A stretch of 64,000 nt of DNA, from positions 62,001-126,000 of the forward strand of contig DASYER010000032.1 in assembly GCA_036498905.1 (NCBI GenBank), read 5' to 3'. This DNA comes from DAIDKA01 sp036498905. Its GTDB lineage: Bacteria; Pseudomonadota; Gammaproteobacteria; Steroidobacterales; Steroidobacteraceae. The notes beneath the pieces were generated by a model that was not told the DNA's origin, did no database searches, and worked only from the letters and a program-made list of their open reading frames with translations. Of the stretch, positions 53,694-62,495 are shown one piece after another. A program made the translations under genes and the position numbers. How positions within the stretch are numbered: position 1 is the first letter of the stretch; the number at the start of each line of letters is the position of its first letter.

Positions 53694-55259
53694 CTACGCC
53701 TGGTGGGCCAGCAGGCCGCGCAGACCACCTGTCAGGGAGACCACCTCCGTGAAGCCCCGCTCCTGCAGGGTCTGGGCAGAGGCGAGACTGCGCCGACCGG
53801 TGGCGCACACCAGCAGGAAGCGTTCGTTCTTGGACACACTGATATCGTTACGCAGCAGCTGCTGCATGGGCATGAGACGGATGCCGGTACCCGGCAACGG
53901 CTCCTCGGCGACTTCATGCGGTTCGCGGATGTCGATCACCGCGTAGCCGGCCGCCTGCGCTGCCTGCAGCGACTCAAACTCAATTTCCTGCGCGGTGTTC
54001 GGGACCGCCGAGGGGGCCGGAATGCGGGCGCAGCGGCCCGAAGCGCACACGGCGGCGCGCCGCGCCTTCATCCGTGAAATCTGCAGGGTCAGCAGATCCA
54101 TCACCAGCAGTTCGTCCCCCAGTTGTCCCGGTAAACCCAGCAGGATCTTCAGCGCCTCGAGCGCCTGCAGGCTGCCGAACACACCGGGCACGGGCCCCAG
54201 GACTCCGGCCTCGGCGCAATTGCCGACCAGGCCGTCACGAGTGGCCTGCGGCCAGATGCAGCGCAGGCAGGCGCCATGTGCATCCGGGCGGATCACCTGC
54301 AGCTGCCCCTCATACTGATAGATGCTGGACAGAATGGCCGGCTTGCGCGCGCTCACGCACGCATCATTGATCAGGAACTTGGTGCTGAAATTGTCGGTGC
54401 AATCGATGACCAGATCCCAGGCTGACAGCACTTCGGCCGCATTGGCTGCGCTCAGGCGCAGGCCGTATACCTGCACCTCGACATCCGGATTCAGCGCGCG
54501 CAGTCGCGAGGCTGCCAGCTGTGCCTTGGGCTGTCCGATGGCATCGAAACTGTAGAGCGGCTGGCGATGCAGGTTCGAGGCCTCGAGCTTATCGGAGTCG
54601 ACGATGCCGATGCGGCCGATGCCGGCGCCCGCCAGATAGCTCAAGACCGGCACGCCAAGTCCACCGGCTCCCACGACCAGGACGCGCGCGGCGCGCAGTT
54701 TGGCCTGGCCTTCGGCGCCGACCTCCTTCAACGCCTGCTGGCGCGAGTAGTCGGCGGTGGGGCTGCCCGTCGTGGATTCGGCATGCGCGTGGTGGTGCTC
54801 GTGGCCCGCCTCATGCACATGATCGGGTACGACCGCCGCGCAGCGTTCGCAGTTCACCCAGCCGGAGTCACCATTCAGGTAGTGCTCCTTCTTCCAGATC
54901 GGGACGCGATGTTTGACCTCGTCGATGATGTAGCGGCAGGCGAGAAAGGCCTCCTGCCGGTGCCGTGCGCTCGCGCCGACCCACACCGCCATCTCGCCCA
55001 GCTGCAGATCACCGACGCGATGTACGCAAGCGGCGTGTTCGACGCCGAAGCGTTCCACGGCCTCCGCGATGATGCGCTCGCCTTCCTTGCTCGCCAGCAA
55101 TTCGAAGGCCTCGTATTCCAGATGCCGTACCTGCTGACCTTCATTGTGATCGCGTACCCAGCCTTCGAACGAGGCATAGCCGCCGCAGGCCGGGTCAATC
55201 ACCTTGCGGCGTTCGACCTCGGTGTCGATGGGTGTCGTGGCGAAACTGAAGGTCTTCAC
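53694..55259 (-). CDS. MoaE-MoeB-rhodanese fusion (molybdopterin synthase and its sulfurylating enzyme)
   Basis: The 521-residue protein fuses three Moco enzymes. Residues 1-140 are MoaE: FEGWVRDHNEG and EVKHRVPIWKKEHY with Lys116 and Lys123 at the catalytic spacing. A His-rich linker (145-162) leads to a MoeB/ThiF adenylyltransferase (165-395): GAGGLG at 197-202, DSDKLEASNLHRQ, IDCTDNF and one zinc pair CLRC at 331-334; the second pair is a Cys-x4-Cys at 405-410. Residues 425-517 are a rhodanese with Cys485 in CATGRRS. It would charge MoaD with sulfur and then use it for molybdopterin synthesis. GTG 55259 is the likely start. Confidence 0.9.
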   Translation of the reverse strand: MKTFSFATTPIDTEVERRKVIDPACGGYASFEGWVRDHNEGQQVRHLEYEAFELLASKEGERIIAEAVERFGVEHAACVHRVGDLQLGEMAVWVGASARHRQEAFLACRYIIDEVKHRVPIWKKEHYLNGDSGWVNCERCAAVVPDHVHEAGHEHHHAHAESTTGSPTADYSRQQALKEVGAEGQAKLRAARVLVVGAGGLGVPVLSYLAGAGIGRIGIVDSDKLEASNLHRQPLYSFDAIGQPKAQLAASRLRALNPDVEVQVYGLRLSAANAAEVLSAWDLVIDCTDNFSTKFLINDACVSARKPAILSSIYQYEGQLQVIRPDAHGACLRCIWPQATRDGLVGNCAEAGVLGPVPGVFGSLQALEALKILLGLPGQLGDELLVMDLLTLQISRMKARRAAVCASGRCARIPAPSAVPNTAQEIEFESLQAAQAAGYAVIDIREPHEVAEEPLPGTGIRLMPMQQLLRNDISVSKNERFLLVCATGRRSLASAQTLQERGFTEVVSLTGGLRGLLAHQA

Positions 55260-55275
55260 GATGGGCCGCTTACAA

Positions 55276-56118
55276 TCAGCCGCCGGCCACGGGCGGAATG
55301 AATACGACGGCGTCGCCCTCGACCAGCGGCTGGGACCAGTCGCTGAACTCGGCATTGATGGCGACGCGCAAGCTCTCGGACCCGAGCGAGAACGGATGGC
55401 GCCGCTGCAGTTCCGCGTACAGGTCGCGCGGCGTGCGTGCCGCAGTGGCTACGGTCTCTTCGCTGCGTCCGGCCTGCTCACGCAGAATGGCGTAATACTG
55501 CACTTTGATCTGCATTGAATCCCTTCCTTGGGGCGCGAGGAGTGTGCTGCCGGCCGAGGCGTACTCTTCGGGCGTGTTGATGTTGTCCAGCGCGCGCGGA
55601 TCCGGCTGCTCCAGTATCAGGGCATCGGACTGAATCAAGAACTTGCGTGGACAGGACTTGCCGGCGCCGATGCGCTCGAGGATCGGTGCGGCACTGCGTG
55701 GCTCGTAGATGGCGCACAGCGGCTCAGGCAGCCCGTCATGGCTGGACCGATAGGCGGTGGCCAGGCGTGCCGGATCCCGATGCCCGACCAGGTGCGTCAC
55801 GGTGCCCGCGTCAACATACGGCAGGTCGCAGCCCAGCACCAGCCAGGCCGCCTCCGGGGCGAGGGCCTGGGCGGCGGCAATGCCGGCAATGGGGCCCAGA
55901 CCTGCATGGGCATCCACGACCTGGGGGTACTGCGCGCGCGCCTGCTCGGTGCGCTGATCCGGCCGCACCGATACGTAGGCCCGGTCGACACAGGAATTCA
56001 GCAATTCCATGGCGCGGTCGAGCTGATTTCTGCCCTGGTAGCTCAAGGTAGCCTTGTCACGCCGCATGCGTGTGCTGCGGCCTCCAGCCAGCACCAGGCC
56101 GTAAAGAGGGGGAGCCAT
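55276..56118 (-). CDS. MobA-MoaD fusion
   Basis: The 280-residue product is MobA-like (residues 1-about 198) fused to MoaD (202-280). The first part begins YGLVLAGGRSTRMRRDKATL, the nucleotidyltransferase motif that guanylylates molybdopterin, with Arg in place of the usual Gly, and has DLPYVDAGTVTHLV. The second part ends in PPVAGG, the double glycine activated by MoeB. An internal ATG at 55515 with an AAGGAAGG upstream could yield free 79-residue MoaD. It lies 16 bp before the MoaE-MoeB-rhodanese gene. Confidence 0.88.
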   Translation of the reverse strand: MAPPLYGLVLAGGRSTRMRRDKATLSYQGRNQLDRAMELLNSCVDRAYVSVRPDQRTEQARAQYPQVVDAHAGLGPIAGIAAAQALAPEAAWLVLGCDLPYVDAGTVTHLVGHRDPARLATAYRSSHDGLPEPLCAIYEPRSAAPILERIGAGKSCPRKFLIQSDALILEQPDPRALDNINTPEEYASAGSTLLAPQGRDSMQIKVQYYAILREQAGRSEETVATAARTPRDLYAELQRRHPFSLGSESLRVAINAEFSDWSQPLVEGDAVVFIPPVAGG

Positions 56119-56127
56119 GGCGGGATT

Positions 56128-56628
56128 TTACGGCCGGGAGGCCCGCCGGGTCGAACCGCGGCTGAAATCGTGTTTTCCGCCGGTTTTGGCCAGCAGCCGG
56201 ATAGCGGTGATCTGAATATCGTGCGACAGGGCCTTGCACATGTCGTAGACGGTTAGGGCCGCGACGGTCGCACCGGTCAGTGCCTCCATTTCGACACCCG
56301 TGCGGCCGGAAACTGAGGCGGTGCACAGCACACGGACGCCGCCGGGGGCCGCAGCCACCTCCAGTTTGCAGTTGTCCAGGCTTAAGGGGTGGCAGAACGG
56401 AATCAGTTCCCAGGTGCGTTTGGCCGCCATGACCCCGGCAATGATCGCGGTGTCGAAGATCGGACCCTTCTTGGTGCGGTGGCCGCTCTTGCGCAGCGCC
56501 AGCAGCACGGCGCGCGGCAGGCGGATGCGCGCTTCGGCAGTCGCCACCCGCCGGGTGACTTCCTTGGCGCCGACATCGACCATGGTCGGTTGATTGCGAG
56601 CCGTCAGATGTGTGAGTCCCGATGCCAT
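56128..56628 (-). CDS. moaC: Cyclic pyranopterin monophosphate synthase accessory protein
   Basis: The 166-residue MoaC converts the MoaA product to cPMP. PTMVDVGAKEVTRRVATAEA at the start, IPFCHPLSLDNCKLEV (conserved His/Cys region), GRTGVEMEALTGATVAALTVYDMCKA and KTGGKHDF are all family motifs. Start is ATG 56628, which falls five bases after the moaA stop region, so the two are nearly contiguous. It is followed 9 bp later by the MobA-MoaD gene. Confidence 0.96.
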   Translation of the reverse strand: MASGLTHLTARNQPTMVDVGAKEVTRRVATAEARIRLPRAVLLALRKSGHRTKKGPIFDTAIIAGVMAAKRTWELIPFCHPLSLDNCKLEVAAAPGGVRVLCTASVSGRTGVEMEALTGATVAALTVYDMCKALSHDIQITAIRLLAKTGGKHDFSRGSTRRASRP

Positions 56629-56630
56629 GT

Positions 56631-57683
56631 TCAACCGCCGATGTAGTACATCTCGACCTTGGGGTGATCGCCGCTGCTTTTGCGCAGGTTGGCGCGCAAC
56701 TCACTGTAGCGGTCCTCGCGTCCGGACCAGACCTGACGGATAAGCTGCGCCAGCTCATCGTCCGTGGCGCCGGCCCGCAGTGGATCACGCAAGGTGGTGC
56801 CGTGGGCGGCGAACAGGCAGGTATACATGGCCCCATCGGAGGACAGGCGCGCGCGCGAGCAGTCGCCGCAGAACGCATGAGTGACCGAGGAAATGAAGCC
56901 CACTTCACCGCCGCCATCCGTGAAGCCGTAGCGGCGCGCGACTTCGCCGCGATAATTCTGCTCCAGCGGTTCGATCGGCCAGCGCGCCTTGATGAGCCCG
57001 ACCAGCTCCTTGGAGGGGACGACCCGCTGTGCTTCCCAGTGGTTGCGGTTGCCCACGTCCATGTATTCGATGAAACGCACGATCACGCCGGTGCCGCGAA
57101 AGCGCTCGATCAGATCGAGCACCGTGTGGTCGTTCACGCCCCGTTGTATCACCGCATTGACCTTGATCGGTGTCAGGTCGGCGCGCCTGGCCGCCTCGAT
57201 GCCGGCCAGCACTTCGTTGACGCCGCCGAAGCCACCGCTCATGCGGGCAAACACATCAGGATCCAGGCTGTCCAGGCTCACGGTGATGCGATTGAGTCCC
57301 GCGGCCTTCAGTTCCGCCGCATGGCGCTCCAGCAGGATGCCGTTGGTCGTCAGGGCGACATCGTCGACTCCGGCGATGCTGGTCAGATCACCGATGAGGT
57401 CGGCAAGATTCGCGCGCAGCAACGGCTCCCCGCCCGTGAGGCGGATCTTGCGCACGCCCTGGGCGACGAACAGCCGCGCCAGGCGCAGGATCTCCTCGAA
57501 CGACAGTCGCTGCGAGGACTTCAGAAAGCGATAGCTCTCGTGGAACTGCTCGCGCGGCATGCAGTAGGGGCAACGGAAGTTGCAGCGGTCCATGACCGAA
57601 ATGCGCAAGTCCCGCAGCGGGCGATCCAGCCGGTCACGCGGGCGCGGGGCATTGAGCGGGACAATGACTTCTTTGCTCGCCAT
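56631..57683 (-). CDS. moaA: GTP 3',8-cyclase (radical SAM)
   Basis: The 350-residue radical SAM enzyme starts Moco synthesis by rearranging GTP. CNFRCPYC supplies the N-terminal 4Fe-4S site and SHAFCGDCSRARLSSDGAMYTC-type C-terminal Cys the second cluster (Cys in FCGDC and later MYTC). RLTGGEPLLR is the SAM-binding element; the sequence ends in YYIGG, the C-terminal Gly-Gly needed for activity. Second gene of the operon after moeA. Confidence 0.97.
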   Translation of the reverse strand: MASKEVIVPLNAPRPRDRLDRPLRDLRISVMDRCNFRCPYCMPREQFHESYRFLKSSQRLSFEEILRLARLFVAQGVRKIRLTGGEPLLRANLADLIGDLTSIAGVDDVALTTNGILLERHAAELKAAGLNRITVSLDSLDPDVFARMSGGFGGVNEVLAGIEAARRADLTPIKVNAVIQRGVNDHTVLDLIERFRGTGVIVRFIEYMDVGNRNHWEAQRVVPSKELVGLIKARWPIEPLEQNYRGEVARRYGFTDGGGEVGFISSVTHAFCGDCSRARLSSDGAMYTCLFAAHGTTLRDPLRAGATDDELAQLIRQVWSGREDRYSELRANLRKSSGDHPKVEMYYIGG

Positions 57684-57712
57684 GGCGCCATTATTTGGGC
57701 GTCATGGGGCGA

Positions 57713-58960
57713 TTACCAGCGGAACAGTCGCGTTACGAACCCCTTCGGGTAGGTATTCGGTCCGGCCGGCAGCTCCACAAAGCCGTCGGTGCCGGCCAAG
57801 GAGGTGAAATCGCCCGAGCCATTGGTGAGTCGGGGTAGTGCCCAATCCCGGCCCCAATCGTCAACTTCGGTGCGAACTGGCACGAATTGCATGAATTTTG
57901 AGGTCACGGTCACGGGGGCAGCCAGCGGGATTTTGCGCACCGCCGGATTGCTTTCCCCCATGGCCGCCAGCAGCGCCGGTATGACATAGCGGCTCAGGCA
58001 CACCAGGGTCGACACCGGGTTGCCGGGCAGGGCAAAGACCGCAGGCCCGGACTGTGCGACTCCAAACCACAGCGGCTTGCCGGGACGCTGCGCGACCTTG
58101 TGAAAGACCATTCGCACGCCCAGTTCGGTGAGCAGCCCGGGTACCAGGTCGAAGCGCCCCATGGATACGCCACCGCTGAGGATCAGGACATCGTGCGTGT
58201 CCAGGTGCTGCTTCAGACGGGCGCGCATTTGGGTGGGCTCGTCGCGCACGTGGTCATCGGCCACACGCTGGAAGCCGTGGCGGCGCAGGGCGGCAATGAC
58301 GCCATAGACATTGGAGCGGCGGATCTGATGCGGCAGTACCGACTCGCCGGGTTCGATGAGCTCATTGCCGGTCGACAGCACGGCCAGCATCGGCTGCGCG
58401 CTGACCCGCACCCGGGCCATGCCGGCACTGGCCGCGATCGCAACTTCCGGGGGACTCAAACGCGTGCCTGCCGTCAGCAGCAACGCGCCCTGGCGCGAGT
58501 CCGTCCCACGCCGATGAACGTTGTCCCAGGCTTCGATGCTGACCTCGTCCTTCAGACGGGCAATGCCGCCGGCTACGGCGATCTCCTCCACGGGGACCAC
58601 TGTGTCGCAGCCCAAGGGCAGGACTGCCCCGGTCATGGCCTCGAGGCAGCCGGTGCGCTGGCTTAAGGTGCGCTGGACGTCCCCTGCGGCCTGAATCCCT
58701 TCGATATCAAAAGTGCGCTGGCCCTCGCGCACGGCGGAACTGTCCAGTGCGATGCCGTCCATGGCGACCCGATCAAAGGGTGGCTGATCGCGCTCACCAT
58801 AGATGTTCTCGCGCAGTACGGCGCCGGAACATTGCACCAGCGGCAGCGACTCGATCGGCAGACAGCGCAGATTCTCGCCGATCAGTCGATCAGCCTGCGC
58901 CGGGAGGATAAGTCCCGGCGCGCTGGCGTCACTGTGGGCAGGTACCGAGGTGTTCACCAA
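57713..58960 (-). CDS. moeA: Molybdopterin molybdenumtransferase
   Basis: About 415 residues. MoeA inserts molybdate into adenylyl-molybdopterin. PPFDRVAMDGIALD at the start, AVLPLGCDTVVPVEE, VLSTGNEL, LSGGVSMGRFDLV and VFALPGNPVSTLVC are the family motifs. The first gene of the Moco operon; start is TTG 58960 or GTG 58957, both weakly supported. No mogA or moaB is present in the window, so the adenylyltransferase step must be coded elsewhere. Confidence 0.95.
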   Translation of the reverse strand: MVNTSVPAHSDASAPGLILPAQADRLIGENLRCLPIESLPLVQCSGAVLRENIYGERDQPPFDRVAMDGIALDSSAVREGQRTFDIEGIQAAGDVQRTLSQRTGCLEAMTGAVLPLGCDTVVPVEEIAVAGGIARLKDEVSIEAWDNVHRRGTDSRQGALLLTAGTRLSPPEVAIAASAGMARVRVSAQPMLAVLSTGNELIEPGESVLPHQIRRSNVYGVIAALRRHGFQRVADDHVRDEPTQMRARLKQHLDTHDVLILSGGVSMGRFDLVPGLLTELGVRMVFHKVAQRPGKPLWFGVAQSGPAVFALPGNPVSTLVCLSRYVIPALLAAMGESNPAVRKIPLAAPVTVTSKFMQFVPVRTEVDDWGRDWALPRLTNGSGDFTSLAGTDGFVELPAGPNTYPKGFVTRLFRW

Positions 58961-58993
58961 TGGCGCGTCGCCTTCGGTTGCGGCGCGCCCGCT

Positions 58994-59401
58994 TCAGCTC
59001 TTGTGGGCGGCGTTGTAGGCCTTGATCTGCTCATTGAACCGTCCGGTCACGGCCGAGGCCTCATCCACAGCGGCATCGTTCTTCTGCGCCAGGACCTTGT
59101 CGAGGTCGGCTTTCTGCGCACTGACCTTGTCCTGAGCGGCCTTGTCCGATCCGGTGCTGCTGTCAATCTTCGCCACCGCGGCGTCGTGTTCCGACTTCAG
59201 GCAGTCGGTGTACTGCTTGATGAGATCGTTATAGGCACGCATGGTTTTCATTCCGGCGATCATCTCTTCCTTGGTCGCCTTGGTGCCGTCCGGAATCTTG
59301 TCCGGGGCCTTGGGGTAGCTGCAGGCGGCCGAGGCCTGTGTCGAGATGACCAGGGCAGCAAAAGCCAGCGAGGAGGCCAGCACGGTGGAACGGAACTTCA
59401 T
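58994..59401 (-). CDS. Secreted helical protein
   Basis: A 135-residue protein with a Sec signal peptide (KFRSTVLASSLAFAALVISTQASA). The mature part is charged and likely helical (GMKTMRAYNDLIKQYTDCLKSEHDAAVAKID; DKVSAQKADLDKVLAQKNDAAVDEASAVTGRFNEQIKAY), with Cys near residues 27 and 67 that could pair. No family was recognised; similar proteins are frequent in the same bacterial group. GGGGG precedes the ATG. Confidence 0.7.
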   Translation of the reverse strand: MKFRSTVLASSLAFAALVISTQASAACSYPKAPDKIPDGTKATKEEMIAGMKTMRAYNDLIKQYTDCLKSEHDAAVAKIDSSTGSDKAAQDKVSAQKADLDKVLAQKNDAAVDEASAVTGRFNEQIKAYNAAHKS

Positions 59402-59470
59402 TTGGAACCCCCCTAAAGTGTAAGAATTTGTCGCATCCGAGCACCCGCTGCTCCGGGCCCCCCGTGCATA

Positions 59471-61030
59471 TTAAGCGATTTCCGCGCGCACCCGGGCGTC
59501 GATGTCCCGGACCGCCGCCCAGGCCGAGTCCATGGCCCCCTGCTGCCATCCGCTCGCGAAACTGACCTGGTCTCCGATCATGTAGTGCCGGCCGTGCGCC
59601 GCCCGCAGGGTGGCAAAGTACTCACTGCGTCCGGCCGCCGTCCACAATGGTGCACAGCCTTGCAGGTAGCGCATCCGGCGCCACACCACGCTGACACCGT
59701 TCTCGACATATTCACCGTACCGGGGGTGTACCTTGCCGGCCTGGGCAACCGCCGCTGCCAGGCGCTGCGCCGCCGTCAGCTGTTCGAACCGTTGCGCCGC
59801 CTCGCCGCCGAATACATAGGCGCCCAGGACCACGCCCTTGGCTCCATGGATGCCATGGCCCGGGTACCAGATCTGGGTGATGTCCTGCGTAGTCCAGGAC
59901 ATGCCTCCGTAGATCTGCTCGGCCTCCCAGAAGCGCTCGCGCATCTGCAGGCCGATCTTGATCAGATTGCCCGGCTCCAGGCTGTCGAAGGCCTGCGCGT
60001 AGGCCGGATCGAAGTTATGTGCGACGCCGCGCATCAGATGCGCCGGTATGCCGTTGAGGCAGAAATCGCCAGTCTCGCTCTGCAAGCCCTTCGGCCCCTC
60101 AAAGGTGACCTCGACCTGTTTCTCGCGCAGCATGATCGAGCGCACCTGGCAGCCCGTACGCACGGGTGCGAGCTGCTTCTGGAAGCCACGGACCAGATTG
60201 TCCATGCCGCCCACCGGGGTGAGCATGGTCGGGGCCTGGTCCGGGGCCTCTTCGATGTTGATCAGCTGTGTCCACAGATGTATGCGCATCAGCTCTGAGA
60301 GGCCATGGGCCTCACGCAGCGGCAGCGGCAGTGTCGTATCGGTCCGCAGCACGGCGCGCAACTGCGGGTCGTAGCGGTTGTCCGCGTCCAGTCCCCCGAA
60401 AATGCGCAGAAACTCCAGCACGTTCTCGGCGTCGGACTGCTCCACAGGCAGATCCAGGCGCCCGGAGTGGTAGGCCTTCGCCGTGAGCTCCGCCAGGAAT
60501 CCGCGCGTGTCGGCCATGCACTCGCGAACGCGGACGGGCCGCCCCGCGGCGATGGCCTCATCCTGGACCCAGGCATTGCGGTTCTGATTGACGAAGGGCT
60601 CCAGGGCAACGCCGAAATCGCGGCAGTAACCCAGTACCGAGGTATGCAGCGCGGAGATGCGTGCCGGACCTGCGTTCATGTACAGATCCGGATGGGCGTC
60701 GAAATGACACACCTGCGGCTGATCGATTTCATCGACCACATCGCCGTGGCGCAGCGTCAGGTTGCGTCCCCCGACGCGCTGCGAAGCCTCGAGAATCAGG
60801 CATTCGTAGCCCTTGCGGCTCAACTCGTAGGCAGCGGTGAGGCCGGCGATACCGGCGCCGAGAATCAGCACCCGACGCTTCTGCGCTCCCAAAGCCACGA
60901 TATCCGGGAGTGACTCGGCGGCCCCCGCCGGCGCCAGCCCCAAGCCCATCGCGGCCTGATAGGCCGCCGCGGAGCCCGCCGTGAGACCGATCAGATTCAG
61001 CAAGCGTCGTCGGGTGAGCGGGGCAGCCAA
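59471..61030 (-). CDS. Tat-exported flavin amine oxidase
   Basis: The 519-residue protein has a Tat signal (TRRRLLNLIGLTAGSAAA) and an amine-oxidase fold: VLILGAGIAGLTAAYELSRKGYECLILEAS (FAD-binding), RVGGRNLTLRHGD, and SFASGWQQGAMDSAWAAVRDI at the C-terminal FAD-binding end. It resembles L-amino-acid and monoamine oxidases that make H2O2 and ammonia in the periplasm. Start is TTG 61030. The tRNA gene lies divergently 68 bp away. Confidence 0.88.
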   Translation of the reverse strand: MAAPLTRRRLLNLIGLTAGSAAAYQAAMGLGLAPAGAAESLPDIVALGAQKRRVLILGAGIAGLTAAYELSRKGYECLILEASQRVGGRNLTLRHGDVVDEIDQPQVCHFDAHPDLYMNAGPARISALHTSVLGYCRDFGVALEPFVNQNRNAWVQDEAIAAGRPVRVRECMADTRGFLAELTAKAYHSGRLDLPVEQSDAENVLEFLRIFGGLDADNRYDPQLRAVLRTDTTLPLPLREAHGLSELMRIHLWTQLINIEEAPDQAPTMLTPVGGMDNLVRGFQKQLAPVRTGCQVRSIMLREKQVEVTFEGPKGLQSETGDFCLNGIPAHLMRGVAHNFDPAYAQAFDSLEPGNLIKIGLQMRERFWEAEQIYGGMSWTTQDITQIWYPGHGIHGAKGVVLGAYVFGGEAAQRFEQLTAAQRLAAAVAQAGKVHPRYGEYVENGVSVVWRRMRYLQGCAPLWTAAGRSEYFATLRAAHGRHYMIGDQVSFASGWQQGAMDSAWAAVRDIDARVRAEIA

Positions 61031-61097
61031 GCGCAGTTCCCAATCCGGTTTGGAATTCGGTAGCCTATACGACTTCCGGCACTCGTCCGGATCCTAA

Positions 61098-61174
61098 GCG
61101 CCCGTAGCTCAGTTGGATAGAGCATCAGGCTTCGAACCTGAGGGTCGGGAGTTCGAATCTCTCCGGGCGCGCCA
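61098..61174 (+). tRNA. tRNA-Arg (anticodon TCG)
   Basis: The 77-base sequence folds as a standard cloverleaf: acceptor GCGCCCG pairs with CGGGCGC, D-arm GCTCAGTTGGATAGAGC, anticodon arm TCAGG-CTTCGAA-CCTGA with anticodon TCG, T-arm GGGAGTTCGAATCTCTC, and an encoded CCA. It reads CGA codons. No duplicated 3' end or integrase gene is nearby. Confidence 0.98.
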
Positions 61175-61271
61175 TTTTCGAAAAAGGCATTCGGGCCGAC
61201 AATGCTGGTGTTATGGGTCCCCGGTTCAGATTGTGACGTGATGCCGGACAGATCGGCCGTATGCAGGTGAT

Positions 61272-62495
61272 ATGGGTTCTCCCATGTCACGGAACATCCT
61301 GTTAGTCGGCGATAACGCACGGCGGCTGCAAGACGCGCTTGCATTGCCAGGCGCCGAGCATTGGCGGCTCTGCGTCGTCGCCACCGGCGCGCAGGCGCTG
61401 GTGGAACTCGAGCATCGGCCGCAGGATGTCATCGTCGCGGATGTGGATGAGTGCGCGTCGGACGCCGCGCCATTTCTGTCCACGATCGACGAGCGTTGGC
61501 CGAGCACTTCAAGAATCGCACTGTGCGGCAACCTCGAATACGCCGGTCGCGGCTATCAGGTGCCGTATCCCGCGGCCCACCAATATATTCTGCGCGAAGC
61601 AGCGGCGAGTGAACTCTACGAGGCCGTGGATCGCTGCCTGCGACTGCAGCAGCTGCTGTCGGAGCCCGGGCTGCGCTCGCTCATTGGCAGTGTCCACCGG
61701 CTTCCGCCGCGGCCACGTACTTTTGCCCGTCTGCAGGTGATGATGAGTCACAAGCACGTGACGCCGAAGAAGATATGCGCCGTCATCGAGGCCGACGCGG
61801 CGATCACCGCGAAGTTGCTGCAGCTGGCCAATTGCGCGCTGTTCCATGAACAGGACCGCATCAAGAACATTGAACAGGCACTGGTGCGCGTCGGCTTTTC
61901 CGGATTGCGCAATCTGGTGCTGTGCTCTGAGGTACTGACAGGTTGGCAGCGCGTCGCGCGCAGCGCTCTGGATCTGGATTCCATGCAGGCCCACGTGCAG
62001 CGTGTGGCGCGAGTCACGGCCGCCCTGACCGCCGGCAGCCCTTGCAGCGACGAGGCTGTGCTGGCGGCATTTCTGCACGACATCGGCTATTGGGTACTGG
62101 TCCAGGAGCGACCCGCGCAACTTGATCAGGCCGCCGCCTTGGCGCTGGCCGAGGACATCCCGCTGCAGGAGGCCGAGAGGCGCGTGCTGGGCACATCGCA
62201 CGCCGAGATCGGGGCCTACCTACTCGGGCTGTGGGGCATGCCCAATACCCTGGTTGAGGCGATCGCTCACCACCATACCGCCGAACAGGTCGGCGTCACG
62301 CGCTTCAACACACTCTCCGCACTGGCATTGGCGCTGGCGCTTTCAGGTACCGACGACAGCGACGCCTTTCGCAGTCCGCCTCGGCGCAATGGCGTCGTTG
62401 GCCAGGAGTTCTTCGAGCGCCTCGAAGGCATTCCATTTGACTGGGTCGATGCCGAGAGGCTCGCGATGGCGTGCCTGGCCGAACTGGACTCCTAG
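61272..62495 (+). CDS. HDOD-domain regulator with receiver-like N-terminus
   Basis: The 407-residue protein has a receiver-like fold (about 6-125, VIVADVDEC with Asp but other active-site residues altered) and an HDOD domain (140-340): LPPRPRTFARLQVMM, KKICAVIEADAAITAKLLQLANCALF and LAAFLHDIGYWVLV with a HD pair. HDOD proteins bind or signal through c-di-GMP or other partners, often without hydrolase activity. ATG 61272 is chosen. Its stop shares CTAG with the convergent TonB-like gene. Confidence 0.88.
   Translation: MGSPMSRNILLVGDNARRLQDALALPGAEHWRLCVVATGAQALVELEHRPQDVIVADVDECASDAAPFLSTIDERWPSTSRIALCGNLEYAGRGYQVPYPAAHQYILREAAASELYEAVDRCLRLQQLLSEPGLRSLIGSVHRLPPRPRTFARLQVMMSHKHVTPKKICAVIEADAAITAKLLQLANCALFHEQDRIKNIEQALVRVGFSGLRNLVLCSEVLTGWQRVARSALDLDSMQAHVQRVARVTAALTAGSPCSDEAVLAAFLHDIGYWVLVQERPAQLDQAAALALAEDIPLQEAERRVLGTSHAEIGAYLLGLWGMPNTLVEAIAHHHTAEQVGVTRFNTLSALALALALSGTDDSDAFRSPPRRNGVVGQEFFERLEGIPFDWVDAERLAMACLAELDS

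Noticed and set aside
61098..61174. tRNA-Arg as an integration site for a mobile element
   Set aside because: No integrase, no duplicated tRNA 3' end and no change in gene character follow within the window.
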